This document shows, one piece after another, positions 1 through 11,395 of a stretch of DNA of 64,000 nt (positions are counted from its first letter, which is position 1; each line of letters starts with the position of its first letter). Position numbers and translations under genes: made by a program. The notes below the pieces were generated by a model. It was not told the origin of the DNA. It made no database searches and saw nothing but the letters and a program-made list of their open reading frames with translations. Source of the DNA: Choristoneura fumiferana (taxonomy: Eukaryota > Arthropoda > Insecta > Lepidoptera > Tortricidae); contig NC_133479.1 of NCBI RefSeq assembly GCF_025370935.1, forward strand, positions 15,913,212 through 15,977,211, written 5' to 3'.

Positions 1-213
1 GGAATTACATTTGAAATTTACCACGAGCTTTGCGGTGAAGGAAAACATCGTGAGGAAACCTGCACAAATCTGCGAAGCAATTCAATGGTGTGTGTGAAGT
101 TCCCAATCCGCACTGGGCCCGCGTGGGAACTATGGCCCAATCCCTCTTGTTCTGAGAGGAGGCCTGTGCCCAGCAGTGGGACGTATATAGGCTGGGATGA
201 TGATGATGACGAC
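1..213 (+). mobile_element. tRNA-derived SINE, 5' cut by window edge
   Basis: This is the body and 3' end of the SINE seen nearly complete at 45351-45649. It runs from the ACATTTGAAATTTACCACG segment through GCCCAGCAGTGGGACG and ends in a (GAT)n run at about 195-213. The tRNA-like head lies outside the window. The CAGCAGTGGACG plus GATGAT 3' end resembles the RTE LINE tails in this window, so it probably relied on RTE machinery (inference). Confidence 0.85.
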
Positions 214-690
214 TGGAACTCACACTAATAATATAATAAGTTAAATGCACCTGCTGCGACATCAGCAACTCTAATTTTAAACAGCTCCGCATCAACAGTC
301 GAAAACCTCCACAAAAACAGTAAATAAACAGCGAAAGAAAAAAAGGAATCAATAGAGGAACATTAAAAATACATCGGAAGGCGAATAACACAATGTTCAA
401 ATGCCCATTACAGAGCCTTTGGTACCAAAACGGCTTATGTTATCGGAGTCCCGTAACTCTTGAGACCTTTTGCTGGATGTAAAAGGGCGGTCTAATTTAC
501 TGACTGACACACATCACCTGTCCGGTGCGCATGAGTGGTAATGTGTTACAAATCTATCTTTTTAGTGATAATATCGTTAGTTCATTTAACTGACGGATGG
601 GACTCATTAGGCGGAATAATGATCGGTTTGTCTCAATTTGAAGTGCGCACACAAATCGCTATTGCGATGGAAAGAAGTGTTAAGGACAGA
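214..690. other. No recognised feature
   Basis: AT-rich sequence between two SINE pieces. I see no coding signature and no repeat shared with the rest of the window. Confidence 0.6.
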
Positions 691-855
691 TCATCATCCC
701 AACATATGTACGTCCTACTGCTGAGCACAGGCCTACTCTCAGAATGAGAGAGCTTGGGCCGTAGTCTCCACGCGAGCCCAGTGCGGATTGGGATTTTTAC
801 ACACCTCAAAATACTCAAGAGGTGTGAGCCTGAATTTGAAACCTCTAGTATAAAT
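691..855 (-). mobile_element. SINE copy with internal deletion
   Basis: Minus-strand copy of the 45.4-kb SINE family. The 3' end (TCATCATCCC in plus reading) and the CTGAGCACAGGCC segment are clear. From about 808 it jumps to the head-proximal part (CAAGAGGTGTGAGCC, then a decayed box B), so the middle of the SINE is missing. Confidence 0.75.
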
Positions 856-1079
856 TGTTTCGACATACCGTTATGACTCACTAAGTTGATGGGAAGGTAT
901 TTTTGTATAATCTTTATGAAGATGAAATAATCTTGAAATCATATATATAAGCAGAGAGTATCTACAACTTAAAAATTATAAGAGCAACTACGAAACCCCA
1001 TTAACTGAAATCAAATAAGCTAAGCAGTGAGCACTCTTATTTATTTCTTGGTTTGTTATAGTTAGTATTATTATTTTTT

Positions 1080-1387
1080 CTCTTAAGTTTATTTGTGTAT
1101 GTATAGATAAGTGGTTTATTTATTTATTATATTTGTGTATCGTTCCGTGAGTCACAGACGGTTCTGGCAGAAAATCAGCGCTGCAGGCGTTTAACGCTTC
1201 AGCATAATGCTGAGTCAGCGACCGTTTCACTTTCGCGGGGACACACAACATTGTGTATATTGTATTTAATATTTTCATGTGTTTTTCTGTAATTTTTTAT
1301 TTTTTATTTTATTTGTGTTAATTTTGCTGTATATGTGTGTCTTCTGTGTAAGTGAATAAATGTCTTCTTTCTTTCTTTCTTTCTTTC
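1080..1387 (+). mobile_element. LINE 3' end with (CTTT)n tail
   Basis: Non-coding 3' end of a non-LTR retrotransposon. It has a small hairpin (CAGCATAATGCTG), a TTTCGCGGGGACACAC segment, AATAAA at 1355-1360 and a (TTTC)n microsatellite to 1387. Part of it recurs at 7472-7545, and a sister family with the same layout lies at 63660-63943. The 5' limit is uncertain. Confidence 0.65.
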
Positions 1388-2604
1388 ACTCTAATTCATC
1401 AGCACTCAACACGAGCCGCACGCACAAAAGCGATACTGCAATTAAATCGAAAATAAAAATCTATTTGTCTTTCGGTGACGCTATCAGTCACGTAATAAAG
1501 CGCAATAGCGATTGTTAAGCCAACAGTTTCTTTGTGTAAGCCCATAAAAGATTTCAGTAACCAATTAAACAGTCGTCAGTGTACGATCAAAGTCGCAATG
1601 ATTTTGGGTCCTGCACCTGTCAGAACTGCAGCAAGGTGGTCGTAACTATGGACGTGTGGTGACACTTTAACGATCACATCTCCGTTGGATGTCAGTTGCG
1701 ATCACCTACGCATGAATCTGTCCTGCAGTCCCATGTTTTTTCCTGTTTGAAAACATTTCGCGGGACTGGTTGTTTTTGTCGAAGACGTTCGATTGCACGT
1801 CGCGTTCTTTATTTAAAACGTAGAGATCTCAGATTATTTTGACCGAACGAATTTAAGGTTAATGCCCAGCATTAACTGTCTCTAATTGAGGGACAAGTGA
1901 AACCCGAGCCCCAATCAAAAATACCAAGCCGAACACAAATTGGACGACAGCGAAAGTGAACACGAAGGCTGCGACAACGATAAAATGATTTTAACAAGGA
2001 AACGGCAGGTGATAGCAATTACGGATGGATACAGATGTTGAAACAAAGCGGGCCTCGGCGCGCCCAGCCCGTACCACCTTTCCTTATTGTTCCATTTACA
2101 TCTGCCTCCATTAAAAACGAAGTGTCATAAATGACGCCTCGGATAATATTTGTTTTACAATGGTCAATAGCTAAACAATAGTGGTGTTGCCTTTTCTCGA
2201 AAATGTTAGGGATAGTTAAACTAAGCTCGCAACATACCACCCATAGATTTCGATTCATGAACCAGACGCGTGGTTGACAAAAACGCCCTCACAATGCGTC
2301 CCGTTCCATCTTTGTTCTCCTCCATTTGCGGGTAGTTGGAGAAATGAACTCGCCTTCCCGGTAAGAGGATTCCTCTTTGTTGTTTCTGATGAATACATTT
2401 TTATTATTTACCTTAGGGGAACAATGATTGGGATGACAAAGCGTAAGATGTCGTGGCGGGAAAGAATGACGCCGTTTGTTTTTTCGAGTACACCATGGAA
2501 CTTTTTATAATTGTTCGTTTTAATTGTTTGAGTGCCCTTATATTTTAAAATATAATTGCATTTGACACCACAGAGGAATCGAAATTTTAAACGCATAGCC
2601 ATAT
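1388..2604. other. No recognised feature
   Basis: Mostly single-copy-looking sequence. Short open frames here have no recognisable domain and no codon pattern that sets them apart. Confidence 0.5.
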
Positions 2605-3332
2605 TTAGGGTTCCGTAGTCGAAATGGCAAAAACGGAACCCTTATAGTTTCGCCATGTCTGTCTGTCCGTCCGCGGCTTTGCTCAGGGACTATCAATGCT
2701 AGTAAGCTGTAATTTTGCACGAATAGATACGTAAACAATGCCGACAAAATGGTACAACAAAAAATAAAATAAAAATTTGTACTGTACCAAAAACCCTTTT
2801 AGTTTCGCCATGTTTGTCTGTCTGTCCATCCGTCCGCGGCTTTGCTCAGGGACTATCAATGCGATGTAAACTATGCCGACAAATTTTTTTTAGAGTACCT
2901 CTAATAGACGTAAAGTGGGGGTGATTTTTTTTTCTCATCCAACCTTGTAGTGCTGGGTATCGTTGGATAGGTCTTTTAAAACAATTATAGGGGGTCGCTA
3001 AAACAATTTTGCGATTCAGTGATTTGTTTGCAAAATATTCAACTTTAAAGTGAAAATTTTCATTAAAATCGAGCGTCCCCGTCCCCCCCTCTAAAATCTA
3101 AACCGGTGGGTTGAAAAATTTGAAATATTTAGGATGATAGTAAGTAAGTATATAACTTACAAGGAAAACTATAACGGTTATGTTTTCTTGAGAATTATTA
3201 GTAGTTTAAGAGTAAATAGCACCCTAAGGTATAAAATATACCTAAACTTGGAATATTCCGTACAAAATACGAAATCCTTAGAAAAATATTATCGATTTTG
3301 TTCGACACGCTCTTGGCCGTTTTTTTTTTATT
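2605..3332 (-). mobile_element. GGTTCCGT interspersed repeat, copy with internal duplication
   Basis: Minus-oriented copy of the family seen full length at 18952-19573 and 39931-40580. It begins GGGTTCCGTAG and ends CACGCTCTTGGCCG plus a T run. The 'GTTTCGCCATGT...GTCCGTCCGCGG...CTCAGGGACTATCAATGC' module occurs twice (about 2637-2755 and 2791-2887), where the other two copies have it once. No coding capacity; probably non-autonomous. The superfamily cannot be assigned from what I see. Confidence 0.8.
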
Positions 3333-4020
3333 TGAACTACCTACACACAAACTTCGATACTTTCTCGGCTTGAGGTAGTGGGATAATGAAAGTGTCTCGC
3401 ATAGTCAAAATCAAACCAAACACACTTAAATCTCCACACCCTTGCACACATGAACTCGCTCGCGCATTCTCGCATTCTCACGATTACTCCAAACATTTCC
3501 ATCGCAAACAATTTAGCCATCAAGATCAAACCAAGCCTTCAACTTGACGTAGCTGAAGCTTAATCCCTGGTTTCAGAGTAATTAATGGTAATTGGGTATA
3601 AAATTAGATAACCTCCATCAAGAGTACCGGCCGCGATATTTAGTTCGGCGAAACTTTAAAAAAAGCCCACAAAAAACGTTTCTGTTATCGTCAAATTGTT
3701 AAGCCTCGAACAATATCCGTGCATCGGGTTGTGAAGCCGTTTGTCGGCGACTTGGGCCTTTTTTCATTCATCCTCATTGGCTGGCATTCCTGGAAGACGC
3801 CGGCTTTTTGGCGCCTCCAGAACGTTTTTCGCTTTGTTGTTGGTTTTTTCTTGAGAATTTGGCGCTGCATTTAGCGTTGTGATGAGATTTTTTTGGTTTT
3901 GTATGATTGTTTTGGTTCAGATTAGTTTTTGATTAACTATGTAAATATCTGTTGCCTTTATAATTTGTCATAATATTGTGTGGGAAGTTTTGTCTCTATG
4001 TTCGTTATTTTTTCTCGTTA
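3333..4020. other. No recognised feature
   Basis: No repeat match within the window and no plausible exon. A moderately GC-richer patch lies near 3700-3860. Confidence 0.5.
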
Positions 4021-4099
4021 AAGCTAGAAACAGACTGAAGGTAAAGCCTCTGCACCGCGCCGCACTGCTCCGCCTCCGCCGTCAGTGTGTTTCTAGCTT
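4021..4099. mobile_element. 79-bp minimal MITE, TTAA-flanked
   Basis: The 18-base ends AAGCTAGAAACAGACTGA (4021-4038) and TCAGTGTGTTTCTAGCTT (4082-4099) are inverted with one mismatch, around a GC-rich core CACCGCGCCGCACTGC. TTAA sits at both outer edges, as for piggyBac-type insertions. It is the shortest member of the family at 10137, 13826 and 52876. Confidence 0.8.
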
Positions 4100-4194
4100 A
4101 ATCGTATCTAGGTATCAGCCGAGCAAAAAATAAGTTTATCAGTCTCTCAAAGGGCGGGCAACGCACCAGTGATACCCCTTGTTTGTCCCCCTCT

Positions 4195-4270
4195 TATTTG
4201 AAAAAAATCTATGCAGATCCAGGGGTAACACATAAACTACTTTTAATCCCAATATTCCCACGAGATCGGG
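4195..4270 (+). mobile_element. Helitron-like fragment
   Basis: Decayed piece of the family at 14270-14488: 'GTAACACATAAACTACTTTTAATCCC' matches the 'ACATAGGCTACTTTTTATCCC' segment, followed by a CACGAGATCGGGAT remnant. Both ends are missing. Confidence 0.45.
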
Positions 4271-4465
4271 ATGCATGGATGTAAAATCTGGAAAATATAA
4301 CCGCTAAGTTCGATGCAACGTAAATGAAGACCACTGTGTAATTTTTACATATTTCCGTGGGAACTTACATTTTGTAAGGGAAGCTGCTGGTAAAGGCTTT
4401 TTATAATTTAATTTAATGTATTGACATTTGAAATTTTATTCTTTTTGTTAATTTTAATGTACTTG

Positions 4466-4600
4466 CAAGTTGCCTGGAAGAGATCGCTCTTAAGCGATAA
4501 GGCCGCCTATTGCTTACCTTGTATTTCTTCTCTGTGTATCTGTTTTCTGTATCGCTTACTAGGTATGTCTGGTGTACATACAATAAAGAGTCTTTGTATT
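4466..4600 (+). mobile_element. LINE 3' end (GTTGCCTGGAAGAGATCGCT family)
   Basis: 3' untranslated end of a Jockey/CR1-like LINE common in Lepidoptera. It starts near GTTGCCTGGAAGAGATC, passes AGCGATAAGGCCGCCTATTG and finishes with AATAAAGAGTCTTTGTATTT. An inverted copy is at 6691-6821, and short tails are at 23700, 29953 and 50325. No reading frame remains. Confidence 0.75.
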
Positions 4601-6112
4601 TACCAATTTTACTTTAATTGTTGTTTTTACTTCGTAACTTGACATTCTCAATATTTTATTTTTTATATTATTAAAATCTTATTTATATTACCTGAATAAT
4701 TCAATATAAATTCTTGTAACTTGGCATTTATGTTAATAATTATGTAATTTTATATTAAACTAAACTAATAACTTGATGTGATGCTGGAGTTAAGTCATGA
4801 TCGCGCGAATCTTTAATAGGAGATGTAACAAGGCTATATGTACGACTATTTATTGACTCGTAATTGATTTGGTCTGACCCCAAACGGTACACTTTTAACA
4901 CCTCTTAAAGCACAGCGCTATGTTGTACATGCATGATTCGTCTAAAATCACTACTAAGTCACGCTCGCCCCGATTTGACAGACGCAGACGGTGATCGAAA
5001 ATTGATGGTGAAATAATAACAACTTGCGAGAAGACATTTTGTCGAATTGATGAAGTTAATTACTTTGACAATAACCTTAATAAAGCCGGCAGCCTGCCTG
5101 TTTAATGATTTCCGGAAACTAGGCTATTACTGGATTAAATTATAAACTATTAAGGGTCAAGGATTGCCGACACCTGTATCACGCGAGCTCAATTTGGTCC
5201 CTAGCAGCAGATGTTTCGCCTCAGAAACTTGTTACGACTTGCTCGTGCCTTTTTTGTCACTAAGGGAAGAAGTGCGAGTCTAATGCAATGTTCATGTGTT
5301 TTTGTGCTTATAGTTGGCATTACGTTTCTGTTGTGCGAGTAGTGTATTGAAGTTTTAATAGCCGTTTATTATTAAATATTGTATTCAGCTTTTGAATTTT
5401 ATTTTTCTGCTTAAATATTTCGCTTCAATGGAACAAAACAGTGATTGGATGCCTTGGGGGCCTACCTACCTACCTACCTACCTACCTACCTACCTACCTT
5501 TCGTTCTTTTTGAACGATGAAAAAAGTAATTAGTTCATGGAATTGCCTTTTGAGGTTTTACCAAAATATTCAAAGCATTTCAGATTGATTCGGCAGCTAA
5601 GCGCGTTTCAATTAGGAGCTTCGGAAATTATAAAATATATATATTTTAAGTGCTTTATCTGTGATAATTAACTTCATTATGTGTAACGAAATATTTAATA
5701 AAAATTAATGTCGGAAGCCAAGACCTATCGTCGCTATAAGAAAGAGGCTTAGGATCTCTCGACTCAATCCTGTACCGCCGTTGATAAGAAACAGTTGAAT
5801 GGATTATTCATCTGCCACAAGCTTAATTATGAACGTAAATGTCGGTCGTTCACTGTCTGCATGCTTGCCGAGTTCAAGGTGACTCGCTGCATAATCAAAC
5901 TAATTTAAAGAATTAAATCGTCCCCTTGATTAGAACGACAGTCTTATTGACAGTGTCTCCTTGTACGCGAATACGGGTGATTCATGCGCGTCTTATTTGC
6001 GTAGGGTCACAAACTTAACATTGCATCCGGAGTATCGTCAAAGGAGCTGGAAAGGATCTGGGAGACTTTTTGGTAGACTTCGTGAAGAACCGGCGTAAAT
6101 GACGCGGATTAA
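4601..6112. other. No gene; one microsatellite
   Basis: AT-rich, with the (TACC)n run at 5461-5499. I see nothing else assignable. Confidence 0.5.
5461..5499. repeat. (CCTA)n microsatellite
   Basis: About ten uninterrupted CCTA units, preceded by a short G run. Confidence 0.95.
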
Positions 6113-6295
6113 TTAAGAGCGTTTATGCCTGCTCAGCTGGCAACGTTGCATTTTTGTTAGTTTTTCTCGATTATTTCATAAAAAAATATGTAATAAAAAT
6201 TAAAAATGATGTCTGATAGAACACTTTTATGAAATAATCGAAAAAATCTAACAAAAATGCAATGTTGCCAGCTCAGCGGGTATAAACGCCCTCAA
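6113..6295. mobile_element. Foldback MITE, about 183 bp
   Basis: Long inverted repeats occupy nearly the whole element: 'GAGCGTTTATGCC...CAGCTGGCAACGTTGCATTTTTG' at 6117-6180 pairs with 6222-6291 at roughly 90% identity, leaving a short AT-rich loop. There is no open frame. The left end abuts TTAA, but no clear target duplication is visible. Confidence 0.8.
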
Positions 6296-6690
6296 GGGAA
6301 TATGACCACGTTCGAAGACAGTAGAGTAGAACTGGATGCAAAGCGTGATCTAACTGTCTAGTTCTGTTCTACTCGCTAGCACTTCGTCGTGTGTGCAATG
6401 TGACATAAGATAAAGTGATAAACAATTTACTATAAACACAGCAACGGCGGCAATGCCATTCAACGAGTGATGTTTCGAGCGATGTAATCAAAATGTGATA
6501 TTTCAGTTTCTGAGATGTAATATGATATGATAGGGTATTATTACATTACAACGCACTGCTTTGCGCATCTCTAGTCTCCAAAATCAAGGGGTAATCTAGC
6601 TAGAGTACTTAAATGATCGAAAAATCTGATTTGCATTAGGCTGTTACTTGTTTCATCCGGGAATGCACTTTTGAGTTTTTCGGGATTTAC
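6296..6690. other. No recognised feature
   Basis: Non-repetitive within this window; no coding signal. Confidence 0.5.
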
Positions 6691-6821
6691 AATACAATAC
6701 AATAACTCTTTATTGAACACCAACACATAGTAAGCAGTACAGAAAACACAGGTATATGGAGATTTTCCAAGGTAAGCAATAGGCGGCCTTATCGCTTCAG
6801 AGAGATCTCTTCCAGGCAACC
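6691..6821 (-). mobile_element. LINE 3' end, inverted copy
   Basis: Same family as 4466-4600 on the minus strand. In plus reading it begins with (CAATA)n and ACTCTTTATTG, includes GGTAAGCAATAGGCGGCC and closes at TCTCTTCCAGGCAACC. Confidence 0.75.
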
Positions 6822-7154
6822 TTTACAATAGACAGAAGGAAGGAATAAATTCTATTAAAGCAGGAATTTGGGATTTACTTGCGAAAATACAAATTAAAAC
6901 TTTTCAATTGCTATGTCATACGCGGCATGGCGCTCGTTCGAACCTCATCAAGTACAAATGTTACGATTACTTTATTTTGAAGCTATAACATTTATTCTCA
7001 GCGATAAGTGTTGTGGTAGTCGTATTTAATGAAGTCTAAATTATATTTTGGCCAAATGTAAAGTTGGGCTGAATATGAATTTGGATTATGTTCTTTTATG
7101 AGTGCGGTCGAGACTTTTATATATCTACAGTTAAACATGTGAATACGATTGGGT

Positions 7155-7700
7155 TTTAACCGACTTCAAAAAAGGAGGAGGTTCTATGTTCCAATGTTTG
7201 TTTTTTATTATTATGTATGTTCATCGATTACTCAGTCAATTGTGGGCCGATTTTCAAAATTATGTTTTTATTAGAAAGAGTACTCTTCTGAGGTGGTCCC
7301 ATTGTCACCAAGTCAAGATCTGATGATATGATCCTAGGGAAATCGAGGGCAAACCTCAAATTTTATAGGCACGCCTATGGCGATTTTAGCATTCTTAGCA
7401 TTAAAATAAGCATAAACACATTTAGAAAGAATCATTTGGTAAACTGGACCTGATGAAGAAGACCGTAGACGGTTTTACTTTCGCGGGGACACACAAAATT
7501 GTGTATATGTATTTACTATTTTCATGTGTTTTTCTGTAATGTATTATTATAAAGAAGGGATTGAAACCCACAGTATGTAGGTGAGGTAGACGACTATTGT
7601 TCCATTCCTGCTGGCTCGTGCTGTGTCACCGACTTCGAGCTAGTAGGCACCTAGGAAAATATTTTCAAGGGTTTTGTAGTCGGTTCCATTTTTTTGGGGT
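7155..7700. mobile_element. Repeat bounded by AACCGACTTCAAAAAAGG and TAGTCGGTT, with a LINE piece inside
   Basis: It starts AACCGACTTCAAAAAAGGAG and ends TTTTGTAGTCGGTTCCATTT, a short imperfect terminal inversion. I recognise the start as a very common lepidopteran repeat of uncertain class. A fragment matching the LINE tail at 1220-1305 lies inside (7472-7545). Confidence 0.55.
7472..7545 (+). mobile_element. LINE 3' fragment nested in repeat
   Basis: 'TTTCGCGGGGACACACAA...GTTTTTCTGTAAT' matches 1228-1303 closely. It lacks the AATAAA and CTTT tail. Confidence 0.65.
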
Positions 7701-7812
7701 CAGTTTTATTTTTTGTTATTTATTCAAGACTTCCTCATTGTATAGATTTCAATATGGAGAAGGTTTCATGATAAGGTGGTCAAAATGACTAGATAACATA
7801 ATTTTCATCAAG

Positions 7813-7950
7813 TAGCCGTGGTAGCCGACTGATTTGACCTATGGCCTTTTAAGCAGAGGGTCGTTGGGTTCGAGCCTGCGCTTGGGTACCTCGTGTATTT
7901 TAGAAATTTATGTGCGAAATTACATTTTTGCCAGAACGTACCAGTAACTT
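7813..7950 (+). mobile_element. SINE head with box A/B remnants
   Basis: The head GCCGTGGTAGCCGACTGATT matches the reverse of 45630-45649, and GGGTTCGAGCC is a good pol III box B. After about 7950 it leaves the SINE consensus and lacks the CAGCAGTGGGACG tail, so it is 3'-truncated or diverged. Confidence 0.65.
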
Positions 7951-8648
7951 CGGTGATGCTATAGATTGCTAGCTGATCCATTCTTGCCGACCCAGCTCGG
8001 TCGGCATGTGACCAAGTGTAATATTTTTGTATTGCATTCAAAATCTTCCTAATTCAATTCTTTTATATACTGTTAAGTGTATAGAATATAATCGGTAGGT
8101 CTGTGGCTGGCCTAACCGTATAATATCAATAAAAGTTTTCTAAAACTATCATGAAAGATTTCTACAGTTGTTTTTGCCGTCATAGAGCCATCACTCCAAA
8201 TCGGAACTTTAACGCAACAGTGGCATGACAACAAGCTAATAAAAAAAAACACTAACCCAATTCCACCTCCCGCAGAGAAATACTGAGCACAGTTTGTTTA
8301 TCACTTCACGCGAAGACAACCGTAGAAATGCGTGTTATACTCTAAACAATCCGCCAATCGTGCGTAACACTAATTGTGTAATCGTGTTGACACTTCCACT
8401 AACAATGTGTCACGGATGCCCGAGGACTTTTCCGCGAGCTTCGTGTCTTGCGTTTTAGATACGGCAGTAGGCTTTCTCGCCATATCGACCAATTAACGCC
8501 AATAAGTGCGTAGGAACAATGCTTTGATTCATGTGGCGACGGTTGGAGCGGTGAAATCGCGAGGCTGGAGTTTCAAGGTCTTTTTCCAATAGATAACGCG
8601 TGATACCATCAGCTACATGTGATCGGAAGTTGATTGTTAGTTGTTTTT
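7951..8648. other. No recognised feature
   Basis: No shared repeat or exon signature seen. Confidence 0.5.
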
Positions 8649-9205
8649 TTATGGTTCCGTGCCTCAAAGGGAAAAAACTGAACCCTTATAGGATCACTTT
8701 TTGTCCGGCTGTCTGTCTGTCAAGACCCTTTTTCTCGGTTGCGCGTGGAGGTATCAAGCTAAAATTTATATCAAATACTGACGTTTACTGTCCCTTGGAG
8801 CTGTGAAAAAATCAAACTTCTAAGCCAACGTAATCAAATGATGCAGCCGTTTATGCTGCAAATTTTCGCAAATTTTCGAAACTCGCAAGGGAATCAAAAC
8901 CTACTTTCCGTGAACTCAGAATCTTTAAATTTGGTATGAAGGTAGCTATTATAACACAACCAACTAGAAAAGTCTGAAAATCTTGATTTTTATGTCTGTC
9001 TGTAAATATCAATGACCAATATAATCTGACCCCACACTGCGTACATTTTGCTTTAGAGTAGGACTCTGCATACACTGGATGTATTAAATCTCTCGTAAGC
9101 GAGAAATATCTTCAAGACATGATTCCCGTTTATTTACATACCTATAAATGTGTACGGAAACCTCGGTGCGCGAGTCTGATTCGCACTTGCCCGGTTTTTT
9201 TTTTT
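8649..9205 (-). mobile_element. GGTTCCGT-type repeat, variant copy
   Basis: It begins ATGGTTCCGTGCC, contains CCGGCTGTCTGTCTGTC and ends ACGGAAACCTCGGTGCGCGA...TCGCACTTGCCCGG plus T run. The 3' terminus matches copies at 37601-38040 and 43799-44092. The middle differs, so it is a separate subfamily. Confidence 0.7.
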
Positions 9206-9300
9206 ACAGTCCCACAATCACGCCTGATGGTAAGCGAAAATGTGGGCTAAGACGGAGCACGCTTGCCTAATACATGCTCATTCACTCTAGATTTGATTAC
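9206..9300 (-). mobile_element. Jockey-like LINE 3' end fragment
   Basis: On the minus strand it reads '...CGCTTACCATCAGGCGTGAT' followed by an A run, the usual close of a widespread lepidopteran LINE (compare CTTACCATCAGGAGACC at 62630). Confidence 0.5.
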
Positions 9301-9329
9301 ACTCTAGACAGATTGTAACGATCAGGGTA

Positions 9330-9466
9330 CATAGAAGCTGGCATTTCAAATTAAGAGAGAGAGAGTGACATAGGCCATTTTGTATCCCGGAAAAATGCAC
9401 AGTTCCCGAGAGAGCAGCGCGATACGATAACCGAATTCCACGCGGAGAAGCCGCGGGCAAAAGCTA
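9330..9466 (+). mobile_element. Helitron-like 3' fragment
   Basis: The segment GACATAGGCCATTTTGTATC and the end 'AATTCCACGCGGAGAAGCCGCGGGCAAAAGCTAG' match 14400-14487. The terminal CTAG is followed by T. An (AG)n run interrupts it near 9354. Confidence 0.6.
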
Positions 9467-10136
9467 GTTATTTATAAGTTTAACTTTCCTCGCCATATAA
9501 GTCAAGTGGTCGCTCTGGCACTTTGTGGCGGTGTCTGTTACGGATTCGGAGTCTCGCAGCCAGAAATATCTGGCTATTTAATGATTCCTACCATCACACC
9601 GAAGGATTGTAACGCAGTTTTTTTTTAACCGTATGGTGATTTGATTCGCTCTTTACGTAATCGTATAGTCAGCTTGAAACAATCGAAAGATAGATGTACT
9701 ATTAAAACTACCTTAAAAAAGTGTTGTAAGTTAGTAATATAAGATTAAAGTAATTAAAATTGTTAAATTAAATTACGTAATTACATGTATACTCGTAGTT
9801 CGCACTGTTTTCCAAACCATTTTTTAGAATTACCTAGTGTTTTCTCTGTTAGTGAATGTTTGTATTCTTTTGAGAAAATAAAAATCTTAAACCATAAATC
9901 ATTGAAGCCGAAATTATGGTAGGTACTTTTTACCAATTTACCGAAAAATTAGACAATTTTAATTTTGTATAAAAGTGTCAGAAGGCTAATACAAGGTACA
10001 AGGCACATGGTACTAAAGTGTAAAGATATTTTCTACCTCGACTGTACAATGTGCCAAACTAAAAAGTGAGAAATCTTCCCTTCTATGTCTTTGAAGTTAT
10101 CGCATCATGACATGAGCCTTTAGAAGTAACTGGTTT

Positions 10137-10245
10137 AAAGCTAGAAACACACTGACGGCGGAGGCGGTGCTGGTTGTAATATTAGAGCTAACATGAAAGA
10201 GGGCACACGGAATACCGCGCAGCGAATAAGCGTGGTTTAGTACAT
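10137..10245 (+). mobile_element. piggyBac-like MITE, left half only
   Basis: TTAA followed by AGCTAGAAACACACTGAC, then GGCGGAGGCGGTGCTGGTTG and GAGCTAACATGAAAGAGGGC. It matches 13826-13947 and 52876-52960. No right terminal repeat follows. Confidence 0.7.
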
Positions 10246-11316
10246 TATTATTGCTTGTCTCAATGTCTCTGTTGCATATGGCTAACAGTTCCCAAGACTT
10301 AGTAAGGTCGTTCTTCATTAATAATATCCAAAACATCCCATACAAATGCCACTTTAATAATGCGGATGTAATGTGACTCAGTGCATCGTGAAAGTTTCAG
10401 GCACTAAAAATTATCTTTAAGTTAATAACAGTGCAACTCAAACCACTAGAGCAATTACAAGAACAATGTGTTATAAATACAAACAGTCGGCCAGTAACTT
10501 GTTCATGCTACGGCTCCTTGGTTCCATGCCTTTACTACACCTGGCATTCCATGAAGCTCATACTGCATAATACTTTATTGTATATGGAATCGTTAATTAC
10601 AGCATACTTATTGTAACTGTTCTAGCTAATTATAAACATTAGAGGTATGCCAGTAAACAAAACAAATGGGCGATCGAGTTAATGCATGCACTTTATTATT
10701 ATACAGTAATAAATAAGAACAGCTAGTGTCATAAAAATATTGTAATTAATAGCAGCAATAGAGACGCCGCAACGCGTAACGACTTGTCGAGTTAACAATG
10801 TTGGTATACGCGCATACGTGAAATCATTTAGTAGTGATAGACATCGGAATGATAACCGACTGGGTTTATGATAAGTAGTCACTGTTTATTCTCAAAATTA
10901 TTTTATACTGTTTTTTCCACACAATTTGTAATTTTGTGGAATAAAACACCTCGTATGTCCCGTTGAGACTCACTCAATTAGAATAAGAACTATTATTATT
11001 TGAAAAAGCATGTATTATCAAGTATTAAATACAGAAAAAAATAAAATACATTAATAAAAAAGTTACGTACGTTTAAAGGCGGGATTTCAGGAATTTCGAG
11101 AAACAACATTTAAAAAATCATATGTCCAAAACCGTGACCCTTAGGATCCAAGGTCCATGGGTGAGAAGATAGCAATGACCCCAACAATATCCCAAAAAAA
11201 ACCCAAAATCCTGTATATAGGTACGTTAGTTCAAGCCTTGATCTAACTTCACGGGTATGTGTCATCGAAATTTGTAAACCATTTTTCGATCTTGAACTTG
11301 AAACTACTGTGAGATA
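10246..11316. other. No recognised feature
   Basis: AT-rich and non-repetitive within the window. Short frames look accidental. Confidence 0.5.
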
Positions 11317-11395
11317 GCCGCCGAGTCGCGTTGCTCCCAGAAGAAGGGTTACGGATTAGCCCGAAACATGTCGAGCTAAACTCGATTTCAGACGT
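11317..11395 (+). ncRNA. Decayed hammerhead-like fold (Penelope-like element end)
   Basis: The strand can fold as a type I hammerhead. Outer stem I pairs CGAGT (11322-11326) with ACTCG (11380-11384). Inner stem I pairs GCTC (11333-11336) with GAGC (11373-11376). Stem II pairs GGGTTA (11346-11351) with TAGCCC (11357-11362). Then come GAAAC, a two-base loop and GTC (11363-11372), where cleavage would fall. The CUGANGA core is not intact (CCAGAAGA), so activity is unlikely. Hammerheads are known from Penelope-like retroelements; assignment to that class is inference. The second copy at 18234-18379 keeps the same stems. Confidence 0.55.

Noticed and set aside
5461..5499. Possible CRISPR-like or regulatory array
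   Set aside because: Plain four-base microsatellite without spacers.
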